Assembly: GCF_008931805.1 (NCBI RefSeq)
Contig: NZ_CP044399.1
Coordinates: 2,480,001 to 2,544,000, forward strand
From: Moritella marina ATCC 15381
Lineage (GTDB): Bacteria; Pseudomonadota; Gammaproteobacteria; Enterobacterales; Moritellaceae
Direction of reading: 5' to 3'
DNA length: 64,000 nt
Part shown: positions 36,129-46,219 of the stretch, piece by piece
Layout of the letters: each line of letters starts with the position of its first letter
Position numbering within the stretch: position 1 is the first letter of the stretch
Program-made: the position numbers and the translations under genes
Notes under the pieces: model-generated
Database searches by the model: none
Told to the model about the DNA's origin: nothing
What the model saw: only the letters and a program-made list of their open reading frames with translations

Positions 36129-37079
36129 ATGGATAATCAAAGTTCATTGAGTGAGTTTCATTGGATCATGAATATGGTACAAACCATTGATGCTGGCCTG
36201 GTGGTATTAGATAAAGACTTAAAAGTTCAGCTTTGGAACGACTTTATGAGTAACCACAGTGGGGTCAGTGCAAAAGATATGCAAGACACACCGCTATTCT
36301 CACACTTTCCAGAACTGCCTGAAGCTTGGTTACGCAGTAAGATTGATTCGGTTTTTTTACTCAAAAATAACGCTTTTACCAGTTGGGAACAACGTCCTTA
36401 TATCTTCCGTTTTAATAACTATCGTCCTGTTACTGGTATCTCTGAATTTATGTTTCAGAACATGACAATTATACCATTAGCATCGCTCACCGGTGAAGTC
36501 ACTCACGTCAGTTTAATTATTTATGATGTAACCGATATTGCCATTAACCGCTTACAACTTGATAAAGCCAATGAAAAATTAGCACATTTAAGTCAAACGG
36601 ATGCACTAACACAGCTTGCTAACCGCCATCACTGGAATACCCTTATTGATAGTGAGTTTAAGCGTGTTAAACGCTACGAACAAATCTCAACATTAATGAT
36701 GCTTGATATTGATCACTTCAAAAAGGTCAATGATACTTATGGCCATGTTGCGGGTGATAAGGTTATTTCGGAAGTATCAAGGGTGATCCGAGAAAGTGTC
36801 AGAGAAACCGATTTTTCAGCACGATACGGTGGTGAGGAGTTTGCTATCTGCTTGACGAATACCACGGCCAGTTGTGCGGTTATATTAGCTGAGCGTCTGC
36901 GTAAGGCTATTGAAAGCACGCTGGTATTAGATGATGGTAATGTCATCCAAGTGACAATATCGATTGGTATAGCTGAGTTTAAAGCGGATGTAGAGTCGGT
37001 TGATCATTGGACGAAAAATGCGGACAGTGCATTGTATAAGAGTAAAGAGAGTGGTCGTAATCAGTACTCGATTTTATAA
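36129..37079 (+). CDS. Diguanylate cyclase with N-terminal PAS-like sensor
   Basis: 316 residues. Residues 10-135 form a PAS-like domain (TIDAGLVVLDKDLKVQLWNDFMSNHSG); residues 150-316 form a GGDEF domain. The catalytic motif GGEEF is at 224-228, and DIDHFKKVNDTYGH, the Mg-GTP segment, is intact, so the enzyme should make cyclic di-GMP. An I-site RETD at 215-218, five residues before GGEEF, predicts product inhibition. No membrane segment is visible. It lies 72 bp after the CheC-like response regulator, in the same direction. Confidence 0.92.
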   Translation: MDNQSSLSEFHWIMNMVQTIDAGLVVLDKDLKVQLWNDFMSNHSGVSAKDMQDTPLFSHFPELPEAWLRSKIDSVFLLKNNAFTSWEQRPYIFRFNNYRPVTGISEFMFQNMTIIPLASLTGEVTHVSLIIYDVTDIAINRLQLDKANEKLAHLSQTDALTQLANRHHWNTLIDSEFKRVKRYEQISTLMMLDIDHFKKVNDTYGHVAGDKVISEVSRVIRESVRETDFSARYGGEEFAICLTNTTASCAVILAERLRKAIESTLVLDDGNVIQVTISIGIAEFKADVESVDHWTKNADSALYKSKESGRNQYSIL

Positions 37080-37119
37080 GCGATGATATAACGATGTAAT
37101 TAAGTTATCTCTTGAAACG

Positions 37120-37149
37120 AAAAAGGTATAGCGTCGCTATACCTTTTTT
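37120..37149. terminator. Bidirectional terminator between diguanylate cyclase and DUF2986 genes
   Basis: GGTATAGCG and CGCTATACC form a stem around a very small loop, flanked by A-run on the left and T-run on the right, so it can end transcription from both sides. Confidence 0.85.
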
Positions 37150-37176
37150 ATATTTGTTACTTTACATTTTAGCTAG

Positions 37177-37422
37177 CTATTTTGCTGTAGCTTGATCTTT
37201 TTCAACACTTAGTTCTTCCTGAACGCTTTCTTGCTGAACACTCTCTTGTAAAACACGCTCTTGTAAAACATTTTCTTGTAAAATAAGCTCTGCCTCTAAT
37301 GCTATTTTTTCACGTTCAGCTTTAGAGATATAACGTGGCTTATTAGAGCTTGGTGCTAATTTAGCATTCGCTTTTTTAGCTTTTTTCTTTAATGTTGAAA
37401 CAACTTTTTTCTTTCTGTTCAT
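37177..37422 (-). CDS. DUF2986 small lysine-rich protein
   Basis: 81 residues. The start NRKKKVVSTLKKKAKKANAKLAPSSNKPRYISKAEREK matches the DUF2986 family of Vibrio, Shewanella and relatives. The C-terminal half (47-70) is a run of five pentads of the type VLQES, encoded by a 15-bp degenerate repeat. It is predicted to be an amphipathic helix or short coiled coil. Function unknown. It lies 14 bp downstream of the DUF1456 gene and is probably cotranscribed with it. Confidence 0.8.
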   Translation of the reverse strand: MNRKKKVVSTLKKKAKKANAKLAPSSNKPRYISKAEREKIALEAELILQENVLQERVLQESVQQESVQEELSVEKDQATAK

Positions 37423-37436
37423 TATATTTGATCTTA

Positions 37437-37904
37437 TTACTTGTCTTCTGGACGATGTTTTATTTGCAGGCCTGCAAGGAAGTTACGTAAAACTTGATCT
37501 TTACATTCACGGAAGTGTTTGTGATCAGGTTTACGGAAAAATGCGCTTAGTTCATGCTTACCTAAACGGAATCCAGCAATTTCTAATAATTCAAGAACGT
37601 CTTCATTCTTAAGATCTAACGCAATCTTTAACTTACGTAAAATAATGTTGTTATTGATCGCATGCTCAGGTTCAGGTTGTGGTCCGTCTTTTTTACCGCG
37701 ATTTGCGTTAATTAGACCATTTAAAAAAGTAGCCATCTTGGTATCATTAAGACGCACACATTCAGGATCTTCATCTTTCTTTAACCAATCGCTGATTTCG
37801 CCACGTGTAACATCTGCTTCAGCTTGTTTAAACAAGCTAATCATCTTGTCGTCACTGAAATTAAAAGTGTAGCGAATACGGCGTATAATATCATTATTGG
37901 TCAT
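37437..37904 (-). CDS. DUF1456 family protein (YehS-like)
   Basis: 155 residues made of two similar halves. Each carries the DUF1456 pattern: NNDIIRRIRYTFNFSDDKMISLFKQAEADVTRGEISDWLKKDED at the N-terminus and NNIILRKLKIALDLKNEDVLELLEIAGFRLGKHELSAFFRKPDH in the second half. It is a soluble helical protein with no known activity; E. coli YehS is the characterised member in name only. Confidence 0.92.
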   Translation of the reverse strand: MTNNDIIRRIRYTFNFSDDKMISLFKQAEADVTRGEISDWLKKDEDPECVRLNDTKMATFLNGLINANRGKKDGPQPEPEHAINNNIILRKLKIALDLKNEDVLELLEIAGFRLGKHELSAFFRKPDHKHFRECKDQVLRNFLAGLQIKHRPEDK

Positions 37905-38026
37905 TAATTAGTCCTAATAAGGCTAGCGTGATGTCATTATGACTCACAATTTAAGTTATGGCGCACAGTATAGCAGATAACCGATAGCTGATAACAGGCT
38001 AGTGACGCTATATACTGACTCCAAAT

Positions 38027-39265
38027 CTACTTATCTAATAACCAATGTCTTATTTTACTATATACATCAGGATGATAAAGTAGATCCATGTGATTCATAT
38101 CGCGACCAACCCATTGATGTTGCTCAGGGAAAGTCAGATGCAGTAAATCATCATTATGACGACCAAGTGCACTATCAACATTCACTAAGCCATCGCCAAT
38201 TAAACCATCACCAACGACTGTTGATTGCTTACTTTTCACTGCCGCAACGGTGTAACAGTGTACACCATTAGGTAACGCCAGCGATCCACGATCGTCAGCG
38301 TTATAACTAAAACGATCTTTACCTTGCCAATGTTCATCAATAATCGACCCATAACGTAAATCAGTAATACCAGCGCTACGGATTTGCCCTAACTTAGCAA
38401 ACGGTAAGCTAAATGGATTTGAGCCCAGTAATATGTCAATCATATTACCGCCTTTTTCAAGCGCAGCGCCATGATGCGGCGTCCCTAAAAAGACCATTTT
38501 ATGCACTTGCTGCAACCAAGTATGCCCTGCTTTTTCACCATAATGAAAAGCACTCCGCGAAACTAATCCGCCCATACTGTGTGCCAGAATAGAAAGCGTT
38601 AGTGGTTGCGGTGATATAGTCATTAAATACTCAAGGAGGGCGGCTAAATCACGGCCATTCTCAGAAATATGACGACCGGTATTATAATGTAAATAAATCG
38701 GTTCATAACCAAGATCACGTGCTAACTCAATACCATGATCGTGTTCATCAACTTGCCACTGCAGATCGTTCATGCATAAGCCGTGTACCATCAACAATAT
38801 CTTGCCATCAGACTTTTCGATCAGATTACGTAATGCAACATCTGTTAATGCGACACCGTCTCGGCGTAATTGCATGATCACAGCAAGCGGATTTTGACGT
38901 TCAAGTAGATAATCGCCCAGAACACCATTAAGCATTGAAATGGCTACTTCACGTTTGAGTGATGATTCATGCTGGCCTAAAGCCGAGCCAAACTGTGATA
39001 AAGAAAGATCCACTTTATCACCCACGAATGCAGTAATACTACGAATATTGCGATAGACAAAGCCTGTCACACCACGTGTCTTTGTCGGCGTATCTTTGTC
39101 ATTAAGGCCAAGGCTTAAAATGGTGTAATGCAGTGCTTCAACAATATCCGTTAACCCCGTCACAGCATCTACTGCGAGTTGATTAACACCACGAATATCA
39201 TTGGCACGATCGGTATGAGACAGTTTAATTTCTAAACTTTTTGATTTTCTGCGGGTGTTAAACAT
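38027..39265 (-). CDS. Alpha/beta hydrolase, PGAP1/lipase-like
   Basis: 412 residues. The hydrolase core lies at about 150-400. The nucleophile elbow is A-H-S230-M-G in LSILAHSMGGLVSRSAFHYG, preceded by an oxyanion strand KILLMVHGLCMND, and followed by MVFLGTPHHGAALEKGG, typical of lipases in the PGAP1/LipA-like group. The N-terminal 150 residues are helical and polar. There is no signal peptide, so it is probably cytosolic. Substrate unknown, likely an ester. The gene stands alone, with about 80 bp before the EamA gene's stop upstream. Confidence 0.85.
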   Translation of the reverse strand: MFNTRRKSKSLEIKLSHTDRANDIRGVNQLAVDAVTGLTDIVEALHYTILSLGLNDKDTPTKTRGVTGFVYRNIRSITAFVGDKVDLSLSQFGSALGQHESSLKREVAISMLNGVLGDYLLERQNPLAVIMQLRRDGVALTDVALRNLIEKSDGKILLMVHGLCMNDLQWQVDEHDHGIELARDLGYEPIYLHYNTGRHISENGRDLAALLEYLMTISPQPLTLSILAHSMGGLVSRSAFHYGEKAGHTWLQQVHKMVFLGTPHHGAALEKGGNMIDILLGSNPFSLPFAKLGQIRSAGITDLRYGSIIDEHWQGKDRFSYNADDRGSLALPNGVHCYTVAAVKSKQSTVVGDGLIGDGLVNVDSALGRHNDDLLHLTFPEQHQWVGRDMNHMDLLYHPDVYSKIRHWLLDK

Positions 39266-39344
39266 ATAGCACCTTTTATATTTAGCGTTAACAACGAATT
39301 AAAATCATGACACTGTTGTAACGCTAAATACTTGAATGCGCAAT

Positions 39345-40241
39345 CTAGGTTTTAGTCGCGTTTGCTTGTCGTTGTAATAAAAAGGTAGCAGAGGCTGACA
39401 ATAGAATACCTGGAACAACTTGCATATTGATACTTTGACCGTTAACGAGCAGTGACAACAAAGCTACAACTGCAGGGTTCATATAAATATAAGCCATCAC
39501 CCGAGTCGGTCCCAACGCAACCGTCGTCTTTTGGTATAGGTACACCGTCATGAGCGTCGCACCAATCACTAAATACGCCATATAGAATATCGATTCACCT
39601 TGGATCAAATGCCACTCGAGCGGTAAACCTGATACCAACAGCGCTAATCCCATCCAAATACAGCCGCCGAGTAACGTGCTAAACACCATGACGATCAATT
39701 CGTCACCACGGTATAGACGTTTCATTGAAATTGAATAGCAGCACATAGATAAACAGCCTGCGATAAACAATAAATCACCATTATTAAGTGAGAAATCCAG
39801 TAATCGGGATAAGTCGCCACCAAAAATAACCCAACAAGTACCTAAGGCACCAAGCAGGTAAATCATTAACTGTTTTGCTTTAATCTTGTCTTTAAACACC
39901 AATACACATAACACAGCAGTAATAAATGGTACCAAGGTATATAAGGTACCAGTATTCAAGGTCGTGGTTATTTTCAGAGCTTCAAACTGACAGATAAAAA
40001 ACAGCGAATAAAATAGACTAATCACCATCGAACGCGGCAAGGTTCTTAATACCTTGTTACGCCATTTTTTGGTAAATAATATAAACGGTAATAACACACT
40101 TACCGCACCAGTAAAGCGCAGTAAGGTTAAAGAAAATGGGTTTATTAGCCCTGCTAGATTTGCAGATGCTAAAAATGAACCCGCCACTAAGGTAGTCGCA
40201 AGTATCACGAGAAGGTGAAATTTTATGTTTGATTGTGCCAA
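39345..40241 (-). CDS. EamA/DMT-superfamily permease
   Basis: 298 residues with about ten hydrophobic segments in two EamA halves. Typical features are the early NPFSLTLLRF, NTGTLYTLVPFITAVLCVLVFKDKI closing the first half, and GPTRVMAYIYMNPAVVALLSLLV in the second. The start is TTG with AAGG seven bases upstream. These drug/metabolite transporters export amino acids or metabolites; the substrate cannot be read from sequence. Confidence 0.88.
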   Translation of the reverse strand: MAQSNIKFHLLVILATTLVAGSFLASANLAGLINPFSLTLLRFTGAVSVLLPFILFTKKWRNKVLRTLPRSMVISLFYSLFFICQFEALKITTTLNTGTLYTLVPFITAVLCVLVFKDKIKAKQLMIYLLGALGTCWVIFGGDLSRLLDFSLNNGDLLFIAGCLSMCCYSISMKRLYRGDELIVMVFSTLLGGCIWMGLALLVSGLPLEWHLIQGESIFYMAYLVIGATLMTVYLYQKTTVALGPTRVMAYIYMNPAVVALLSLLVNGQSINMQVVPGILLSASATFLLQRQANATKT

Positions 40242-40404
40242 GCCAAGGCCTTACTTTTTAAATATGAGTGGTATTTTTCGGCAAGATTAGCACGCAAACA
40301 ACATTATTTCACTCGGAACTTCGCAGTGTAAAAATTTTCGAGTTAAAATTAGTTTTTGTTTGATCAAAAATAATTTAAGGCATCGCTACTAACTTAAAAT
40401 ATAG

Positions 40405-41256
40405 CTACGAAGATGAAGCTAACCAATTTGACGTGTCTTGCCATACGGATTCAGACATTGAACGTTTAAAGAACCCAAAATGATCTATCGATCTCATCCC
40501 CACTTTTTTCGGGTCGACGACGATCATATCAGACGGTGCATTTTTAAAATGCAACTGCAGTGCTTTAACGCAGCTCGGTGGTGCAAATCGATTGTCATCT
40601 GCCATAGCATAAAAACGCATATTACCAGTATAGCGGTGATAGCCATCATGTAACTCATTACCTTGCTCATCTGTATAGAAAGGCTTGCGGCCAAAGCGAC
40701 TCCAATCGCGGATCACTTGTTTGGGTAAATACTCCGCCCCAAGAACCCACTTTGGTAAGCCCTTATTAGCACTGAAAAATAATGGTAAGACACAATAAAA
40801 AAACAATACAGATAATGGCTGGTCTTTACGTTCCCAGTTTTTCCAATGAATTTGCTGTGCAGCAATATTAAGAAATGATGTATAACGATTGTTATTTGGT
40901 GTCATGCCCAGTAGTTGCCCACCGATAGAATGGCCAACACCGGCAATTTTCATTTCGGAATAATGGTTTTGTGTCCATGTCAGCACCGCGTCCATATCCA
41001 ATTGTCCCCAATGTATCATGCTGGCAGGTTTGGCATTCACACTCGCTTGTTTACTGTCGCCAATACCACGATAGTCATAGGTGAGAATGGTAAAGCCTTG
41101 CTGGCATAAAAATTCAGCATAGGGTTGATAATACTTACGCAACACCCCTGTCGCACCATTTATAATGACCACGCGCCCATTACTGCACGCTGGTTTAAAT
41201 TCACTGCCGATAAGTTGATAACCATCCGCGGTTTCAATTTCTACTTTATTTATCAT
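40405..41256 (-). CDS. Alpha/beta hydrolase family protein
   Basis: 283 residues. The nucleophile is S110 in GVGHSIGGQ (G-x-S-x-G). Preceding strands VVIINGATGVLRKYY and FTILTYDYRGIGDSKQ are typical of serine-hydrolase family members related to predicted esterases of the COG4757 type. A late His is in RSIDHFGFFK. Substrate unknown. It is divergent from fhs with 261 bp between them. Confidence 0.85.
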   Translation of the reverse strand: MINKVEIETADGYQLIGSEFKPACSNGRVVIINGATGVLRKYYQPYAEFLCQQGFTILTYDYRGIGDSKQASVNAKPASMIHWGQLDMDAVLTWTQNHYSEMKIAGVGHSIGGQLLGMTPNNNRYTSFLNIAAQQIHWKNWERKDQPLSVLFFYCVLPLFFSANKGLPKWVLGAEYLPKQVIRDWSRFGRKPFYTDEQGNELHDGYHRYTGNMRFYAMADDNRFAPPSCVKALQLHFKNAPSDMIVVDPKKVGMRSIDHFGFFKRSMSESVWQDTSNWLASSS

Positions 41257-41374
41257 GATATTAATCCATTAACTGCAACATAATTTTAAGTAAGGTACAT
41301 TGTTATAAAACTTATTTAAGCAAAGCGTGTTTGGTTTAGCATTGGCTGTAATGACAAAGCTATTGTAGATTTTA

Positions 41375-41402
41375 TTGACCTAGGTTCGAAAATGGCGATA
41401 AC
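41375..41402 (+). promoter_or_regulatory. Candidate fhs promoter
   Basis: TTGACC (41375-41380) and GATAAC (41397-41402), 16 bp apart, would start transcription about 110 bp before the fhs ATG. Only a consensus match by eye. Confidence 0.35.
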
Positions 41403-41517
41403 ACAATACGAACATCTTCTTATCTGTCATGTTTTACCTTACTATGCCCACTAAACAATGTGCCTAATACAGTATGCCTCTTAAGATAAAGCCTTTAAAT
41501 AAACCTGTTAGGAATAT

Positions 41518-43233
41518 ATGATGCTCTCAGATATTGAAATTTCAAATCAAGCAAGCCCTCAGCTTATCTCTGATATAGCGAATAAACTCGGTATCCTTTC
41601 TCATGAGCTGACATCATTCGGAGATGCAAAAGCCAAAGTAGACCCAGCTTTACTAAAGCGCTTAGTAGCAAAACAGCAAGGTAAATTAATCATCGTCACA
41701 GCAGTTACGCCGACGCCCCACGGTGAAGGTAAAACGGTAACGACTATTGGCCTAACACAGGGACTTGCGCACATAGGTAAAAAGTCATGTGCTTGTATTC
41801 GCCAACCTAGTATGGGGCCTGTATTTGGCGTCAAGGGCGGTGCCGCTGGCGGTGGTTACGCGCAAGTGATCCCGATGCAAGAAATGAATTTACACCTAAC
41901 AGGTGATATTCACGCCGTTAGCAGTGCTCACAACCTAGCAGCAGCGGCGCTAGATGCTCGTCTATTTCATGAAACTCGATTAAGCGCAGCTGAATTTACT
42001 CGCCAGTCCGAGCAAACAGCGCTTAATATAGACCCGCAACAACTCCTTTGGCGTCGAGTTATCGATCATAACGAACGTAGTTTGCGCCATATAACCGTTG
42101 GTCTTGGCGCTATAAACGGGCCAGTACATGATTCAGGCTTTGATATCACAGCAGCCTCAGAATTAATGGCTATCTTAGCGTTAAGCCATGATTTAACCGA
42201 CATGCGAAAACGTATTGGTCGCCTTGTGCTTGCGCTTGATACTTCAGCCAACCCGATTACCGCAGAAGACCTTGGTGTTGCAGGGGCAATGACCGCTATT
42301 ATGGTCGAAGCAATTAAACCGACATTAATGCAGACCATTAACGGCCAACCTTGCCTTATTCACGCAGGTCCATTTGCCAATATAGCCCACGGTAACTCCT
42401 CTATTATTGCCGATAAGATCGCGCTAAAACTGGCCGATTTTGTCGTGACCGAAGCTGGTTTTGGTTCAGATATGGGATTTGAAAAATTCTGTAATATTAA
42501 AGTGAGAGAGTCAGATAAAGCACCCGATGCCGCAGTGCTCGTCGTGACGCTAAAAGCGCTTAAGGCTAATAGTGGTATAGCGAGTGATCTCGATATAAAT
42601 AAACCTGATATGGACAGACTACAAGCAGGGTTTAGTAACTTAAATTGGCATATCAATAATGTGGCTAAATATGGCGTACCTGTTGTCGTCGCTATCAACC
42701 ACTTCCCTACAGACAGCCAAGCAGAACTCGATTGGTTACAACATGCAGTAACTAAAACAGCTGCATTTGGTTGTGAAATAAGCCAGTCATTTGCCCAAGG
42801 TGCCAGTGGCGCGGAGCAGCTCGCTAAGACAGTCGCAGCCGCTACAGAGCAAACCAGCAACTTTAAATTTCTCTATGATGTAAATACGACAATCATCAGT
42901 AAGCTGCTCACCATTGCTGAAAGTGGCTATGGCGCTAATAACGTCACACTAACGGCACAAGCAACTCAGCAAATGCAGCGATTTGAGGCGCTTGGGTTCT
43001 CTCACTTACCACTGTGTATAGCTAAAACGCCGATGTCTATCAGCCATGATCCTAGCATTAAAGGCATACCTGGTGATTTTGAATTGCCCGTTACCGAGTT
43101 GAGATTGAATGCTGGCGCAGGTTTTATTACTGCGCTTGCAGGGAAAGTCATGACGATGCCCGGACTGAATATCAAGCCTAATTATCTTAATATTGATATT
43201 GACGATGCCGGCCATATTATTGGCTTAGATTAA
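41518..43233 (+). CDS. fhs: Formate-tetrahydrofolate ligase
   Basis: 571 residues, usual size for the monofunctional enzyme. It makes 10-formyl-tetrahydrofolate from formate, THF and ATP. The ATP loop [10 protein letters not shown] is at residues 64-73, followed by [27 protein letters not shown] and [20 protein letters not shown], strongly conserved in the family. [17 protein letters not shown] is another signature. Two ATGs are adjacent at the start; TTAGGA lies just upstream. No folD or gcv gene is near, so its link to one-carbon metabolism is by family only. Confidence 0.96.
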   Translation: MMLSDIEISNQASPQLISDIANKLGILSHELTSFGDAKAKVDPALLKRLVAKQQGKLIIVTAVTPTPHGEGKTVTTIGLTQGLAHIGKKSCACIRQPSMGPVFGVKGGAAGGGYAQVIPMQEMNLHLTGDIHAVSSAHNLAAAALDARLFHETRLSAAEFTRQSEQTALNIDPQQLLWRRVIDHNERSLRHITVGLGAINGPVHDSGFDITAASELMAILALSHDLTDMRKRIGRLVLALDTSANPITAEDLGVAGAMTAIMVEAIKPTLMQTINGQPCLIHAGPFANIAHGNSSIIADKIALKLADFVVTEAGFGSDMGFEKFCNIKVRESDKAPDAAVLVVTLKALKANSGIASDLDINKPDMDRLQAGFSNLNWHINNVAKYGVPVVVAINHFPTDSQAELDWLQHAVTKTAAFGCEISQSFAQGASGAEQLAKTVAAATEQTSNFKFLYDVNTTIISKLLTIAESGYGANNVTLTAQATQQMQRFEALGFSHLPLCIAKTPMSISHDPSIKGIPGDFELPVTELRLNAGAGFITALAGKVMTMPGLNIKPNYLNIDIDDAGHIIGLD

Positions 43234-43444
43234 TGTAAGCCGCTTATCCTGACTATGCTATTTTAGTTATTTCTACTGCGCGGTTTAGCTACCTTTACTG
43301 CGTAAGAGTGTAGTAGTTATAACCAATAGGCAGTGATAAGCGAGCAAGTTTTAACAAAACATAAACAGGGGTTCATTTCAATCTGGTTTCGCTCTTCCCA
43401 GCAGTGTACAATGCGCGGCTTGTGTGATTTTATTGGAATAAATT

Positions 43445-44797
43445 ATGTTTGTCGGTTTTGACTACGGTACTTCTAACTGTGCTGTTGGGTATGTTAACAA
43501 TGCTAATCCTGAACTGGTTTCTCTTGGCCAGGGCAGCTCTTATCTCGCATCTACATTATATGCTTCGCATCGTAATATGATCCCGAACTGGGTCGCACGC
43601 AACTTACCTGACTCAGTAGCAAAACCTAACTATCTGCAATTACGTCGCGGACCAATTCAAGCGGGTAGCAACCTCATTCATGAAGGCTATGAAGATCAAC
43701 TTTTCTTCGGCCAAGAAGCCCTTGATACTTATTTAGAAGACCCTGAAGAAGGTTATTACATCAAGTCGCCAAAATCATTTTTAGGCGCGACGAGTTTAAG
43801 TCAAACGCAACTCGCACTAATGGAAGATGTAGTCACTGCGATGATCTGCAATATTAAAAATAAAGCAGAATCGCAATTAGACAAGCAAATAACCCAAGTT
43901 GTCATGGGTAAACCGGTCAACTTCCAGGGTATTAGAGGCGAAGAAAGTAACAAACAAGCCTTATCCCTGTTAACGACAGCAGCGCAACGTGCTGGCTTTA
44001 AAGATATTGAATTTCTGTATGAACCGCTTGCTGCTGGCTTTAATTACGAACAAAGTCTAACGAAAGAAAAGACCGTGCTTGTGGTCGATATAGGTGGTGG
44101 TACGACGGATTGCTCATTACTCAAGATGGGACCGGAAAATTACGGTCTGAGCGATCGTTTTCAACATGTATTGGGGTATTCAGGCGAACGTATTGGTGGT
44201 AATGATTTTGATATTCATTTTGCCCAAAAATCATTAATGCCATTATTTGGTCTCGGTTCAGACCTCGTCAATGGCTTACCTATGCCAGTAAAACCATTCT
44301 GGGATGCAGTAGCCATTAATGACATTGGCAGTCAAACAGACTTTTATAGCCAACGCAGTCTGATTGCATTAAAAGATTTATATAAAAACGCCGAGCAAAA
44401 AGAATTGATTGCACGCTTACTGAATGTACAGCAACAAAAGCAAACTTATCAAGTAGTTAATCTTGCAGAGCAGATGAAAAAGCAACTTTCACAAGATAGC
44501 AGTACAATCGCAGATTTAAGCTTTGTTGAAAGCGCTCTAACCTTACCGTTAGATCGCCAAGCGTTAGAAATAGCGAATGCACCACAGCTAGCAAAAATTA
44601 AAGCGTTAATGGATGAAACCATCACGCTCGCACAAACAACACCGGATGTGATCTTTGTGACAGGTGGTACGGCTAAGTCGCCAATCATTTTCCAATATAT
44701 TCAACAGCATTACCCTAACAGTGAAATCATTATTGGTGATCACTTTGGCAGTGTAACCAAAGGTTTAACCCGTTGGGCTGAGAAGCTTTTCTCTTAA
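43445..44797 (+). CDS. yegD: Hsp70-like chaperone YegD
   Basis: 450 residues, the size of E. coli YegD. It is an Hsp70-type ATPase without the canonical peptide-binding half. Phosphate motif 1 is GFDYGTSNCAVG at residues 4-15, phosphate motif 2 is VVDIGGGTTDCSLL, and the adenosine motif is IFVTGGTAKSPII near 405. EPLAAGFNYE is also conserved. A role in folding is assumed from the family; clients are unknown. It is monocistronic, with a terminator 80 bp after its stop. Confidence 0.94.
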   Translation: MFVGFDYGTSNCAVGYVNNANPELVSLGQGSSYLASTLYASHRNMIPNWVARNLPDSVAKPNYLQLRRGPIQAGSNLIHEGYEDQLFFGQEALDTYLEDPEEGYYIKSPKSFLGATSLSQTQLALMEDVVTAMICNIKNKAESQLDKQITQVVMGKPVNFQGIRGEESNKQALSLLTTAAQRAGFKDIEFLYEPLAAGFNYEQSLTKEKTVLVVDIGGGTTDCSLLKMGPENYGLSDRFQHVLGYSGERIGGNDFDIHFAQKSLMPLFGLGSDLVNGLPMPVKPFWDAVAINDIGSQTDFYSQRSLIALKDLYKNAEQKELIARLLNVQQQKQTYQVVNLAEQMKKQLSQDSSTIADLSFVESALTLPLDRQALEIANAPQLAKIKALMDETITLAQTTPDVIFVTGGTAKSPIIFQYIQQHYPNSEIIIGDHFGSVTKGLTRWAEKLFS

Positions 44798-44875
44798 TCA
44801 ATAGGTTTAATTAGCTTAAGTTTATCAACTTAGAGGCTATTAATGAATCGTTAAATCGAAATGCTAGGTAACAAA

Positions 44876-44916
44876 AAGGGCTGTCTTATATGATATATAG
44901 TACAGCCCTTCTTTTA
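44876..44916 (+). terminator. Terminator after yegD
   Basis: AAGGGCTGT (44876-44884) pairs with ACAGCCCTT (44902-44910), followed by CTTTTATT. The A-run on its left allows it to serve the converging traF-like gene as well. Confidence 0.8.
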
Positions 44917-44944
44917 TTCAAGGTTTAAGGGGTATATAAACCAG

Positions 44945-46081
44945 CTAGAATGTAAAGCTTAAGCTCGCTGACGCACCGACTTGATTATCGCTGCCGTAAG
45001 AACCTGCAACATCAAGGTTTAACGTGCCGAATGGGCTAATACCAATACCAGCCGTTAATGAGTCTTCCATGGTGCCTTGCATATCATGTTCGAAACCAGC
45101 CCGTAATTGTGCCCAGTGCCATGCATTAAATTCAACACCGACACGTGCGAACTGCGTATTATCTTCCAATTCAACGTAACGCGTTTGTTCTGTCAAATCA
45201 ACATCAACACCGAACGTAAAATACTCCACTGCATACGCCAAGCCTAACGTTGCTTGCGGGTTCATCTCGTAAGTGTAAATCTGACCAAGCGTTGTTGTCT
45301 TGATCTCTTGTGCTAAAACGTCTTTTACCGCTAATGCAACGCGGAGATCGTTCTTCATCCATACCGCACCTAAATCGAAGTTAAACGCAGTTACTTCTGA
45401 ATCCGCATCTTCTAATTCAAGATCGAAATCATTAACACTAGTCAGGTCTGAATACGTCTGTAAAATTTGATATTTAGGTGTAACGCCGAACGAGAACGAT
45501 TCACCGTATATTGTATACTGTTTAGCGAGTGCAATACCAAATTCAGAATAACCGAAACCAGTTACTTCCACAGTTGATTTTTCATAACGCTCAGTTGTAT
45601 CGCTAGACGTATATACATCTATACTAGAAATAGCTTCAACATAGCCACGACCATATATGCTAACTGATACGTTATTACTAGGAATTGCAATTGCAAATGC
45701 AACACCAGCAGTGACATTAACAGGGGCATTACCGTCCAAATCATCTAGATAATTATTAATATCACGCTCTAAATCAGCGGAATTAGAACCGCTATTTTCA
45801 TAATTTTCAATAGTATCTTGTAAATCATTGATCGTTTCTAATGAACTATCTGCATCCTTTGCATTCACGCCAATAGCAGGTAATAAAATACCGACATCAT
45901 CAGATTCATGAAACACGGCAAGTAATGCCGGGTTATAAAGCGGAGCAACTAAATAGTCTGCAGTCGCAACACCGATATTACCCATTGCATTTGAACGCCC
46001 ATCAGGTGCATAACTTGCTGCCGATGATGTTAAAGATGTAAAGGCTAATGCGAGGCCAATTGAAATTCCATTTTTTGACAT
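44945..46081 (-). CDS. TraF-type outer membrane beta-barrel protein
   Basis: 378 residues. A signal peptide (ISIGLALAFTSLTSSAAS) is followed by YAPDGRSNAMGNIGVATADYLVAPLYNPALLA, the signature of proteins annotated as conjugal transfer TraF (TraF_2 family). The rest is beta-rich, with an acidic helical insert around 85-115, and the C-terminus ASLSFTF ends in Phe as outer-membrane barrels do. Despite the name there is no conjugation gene in the window; it is most likely a general FadL-like or OmpA-like barrel of unknown role. A terminator shared with yegD lies just downstream. Confidence 0.83.
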   Translation of the reverse strand: MSKNGISIGLALAFTSLTSSAASYAPDGRSNAMGNIGVATADYLVAPLYNPALLAVFHESDDVGILLPAIGVNAKDADSSLETINDLQDTIENYENSGSNSADLERDINNYLDDLDGNAPVNVTAGVAFAIAIPSNNVSVSIYGRGYVEAISSIDVYTSSDTTERYEKSTVEVTGFGYSEFGIALAKQYTIYGESFSFGVTPKYQILQTYSDLTSVNDFDLELEDADSEVTAFNFDLGAVWMKNDLRVALAVKDVLAQEIKTTTLGQIYTYEMNPQATLGLAYAVEYFTFGVDVDLTEQTRYVELEDNTQFARVGVEFNAWHWAQLRAGFEHDMQGTMEDSLTAGIGISPFGTLNLDVAGSYGSDNQVGASASLSFTF

Positions 46082-46219
46082 GATGACAACCGTGTCCTTA
46101 TAATTTGAAAGTAACGCGATTGTAGCCCTAGAAAGGAACCAACGACACTAGCATTAATGCTTTAGTTCAAATTTTTATCAAAATATCAAAAATTAATTAA
46201 TACTATAGTACTAAGATCA

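Noticed and set aside
44945-46081. Evidence of a conjugative element from the TraF-type name
   Set aside because: The family name is misleading; it is a lone barrel protein with no mating-pair, relaxase or integrase genes in the window.
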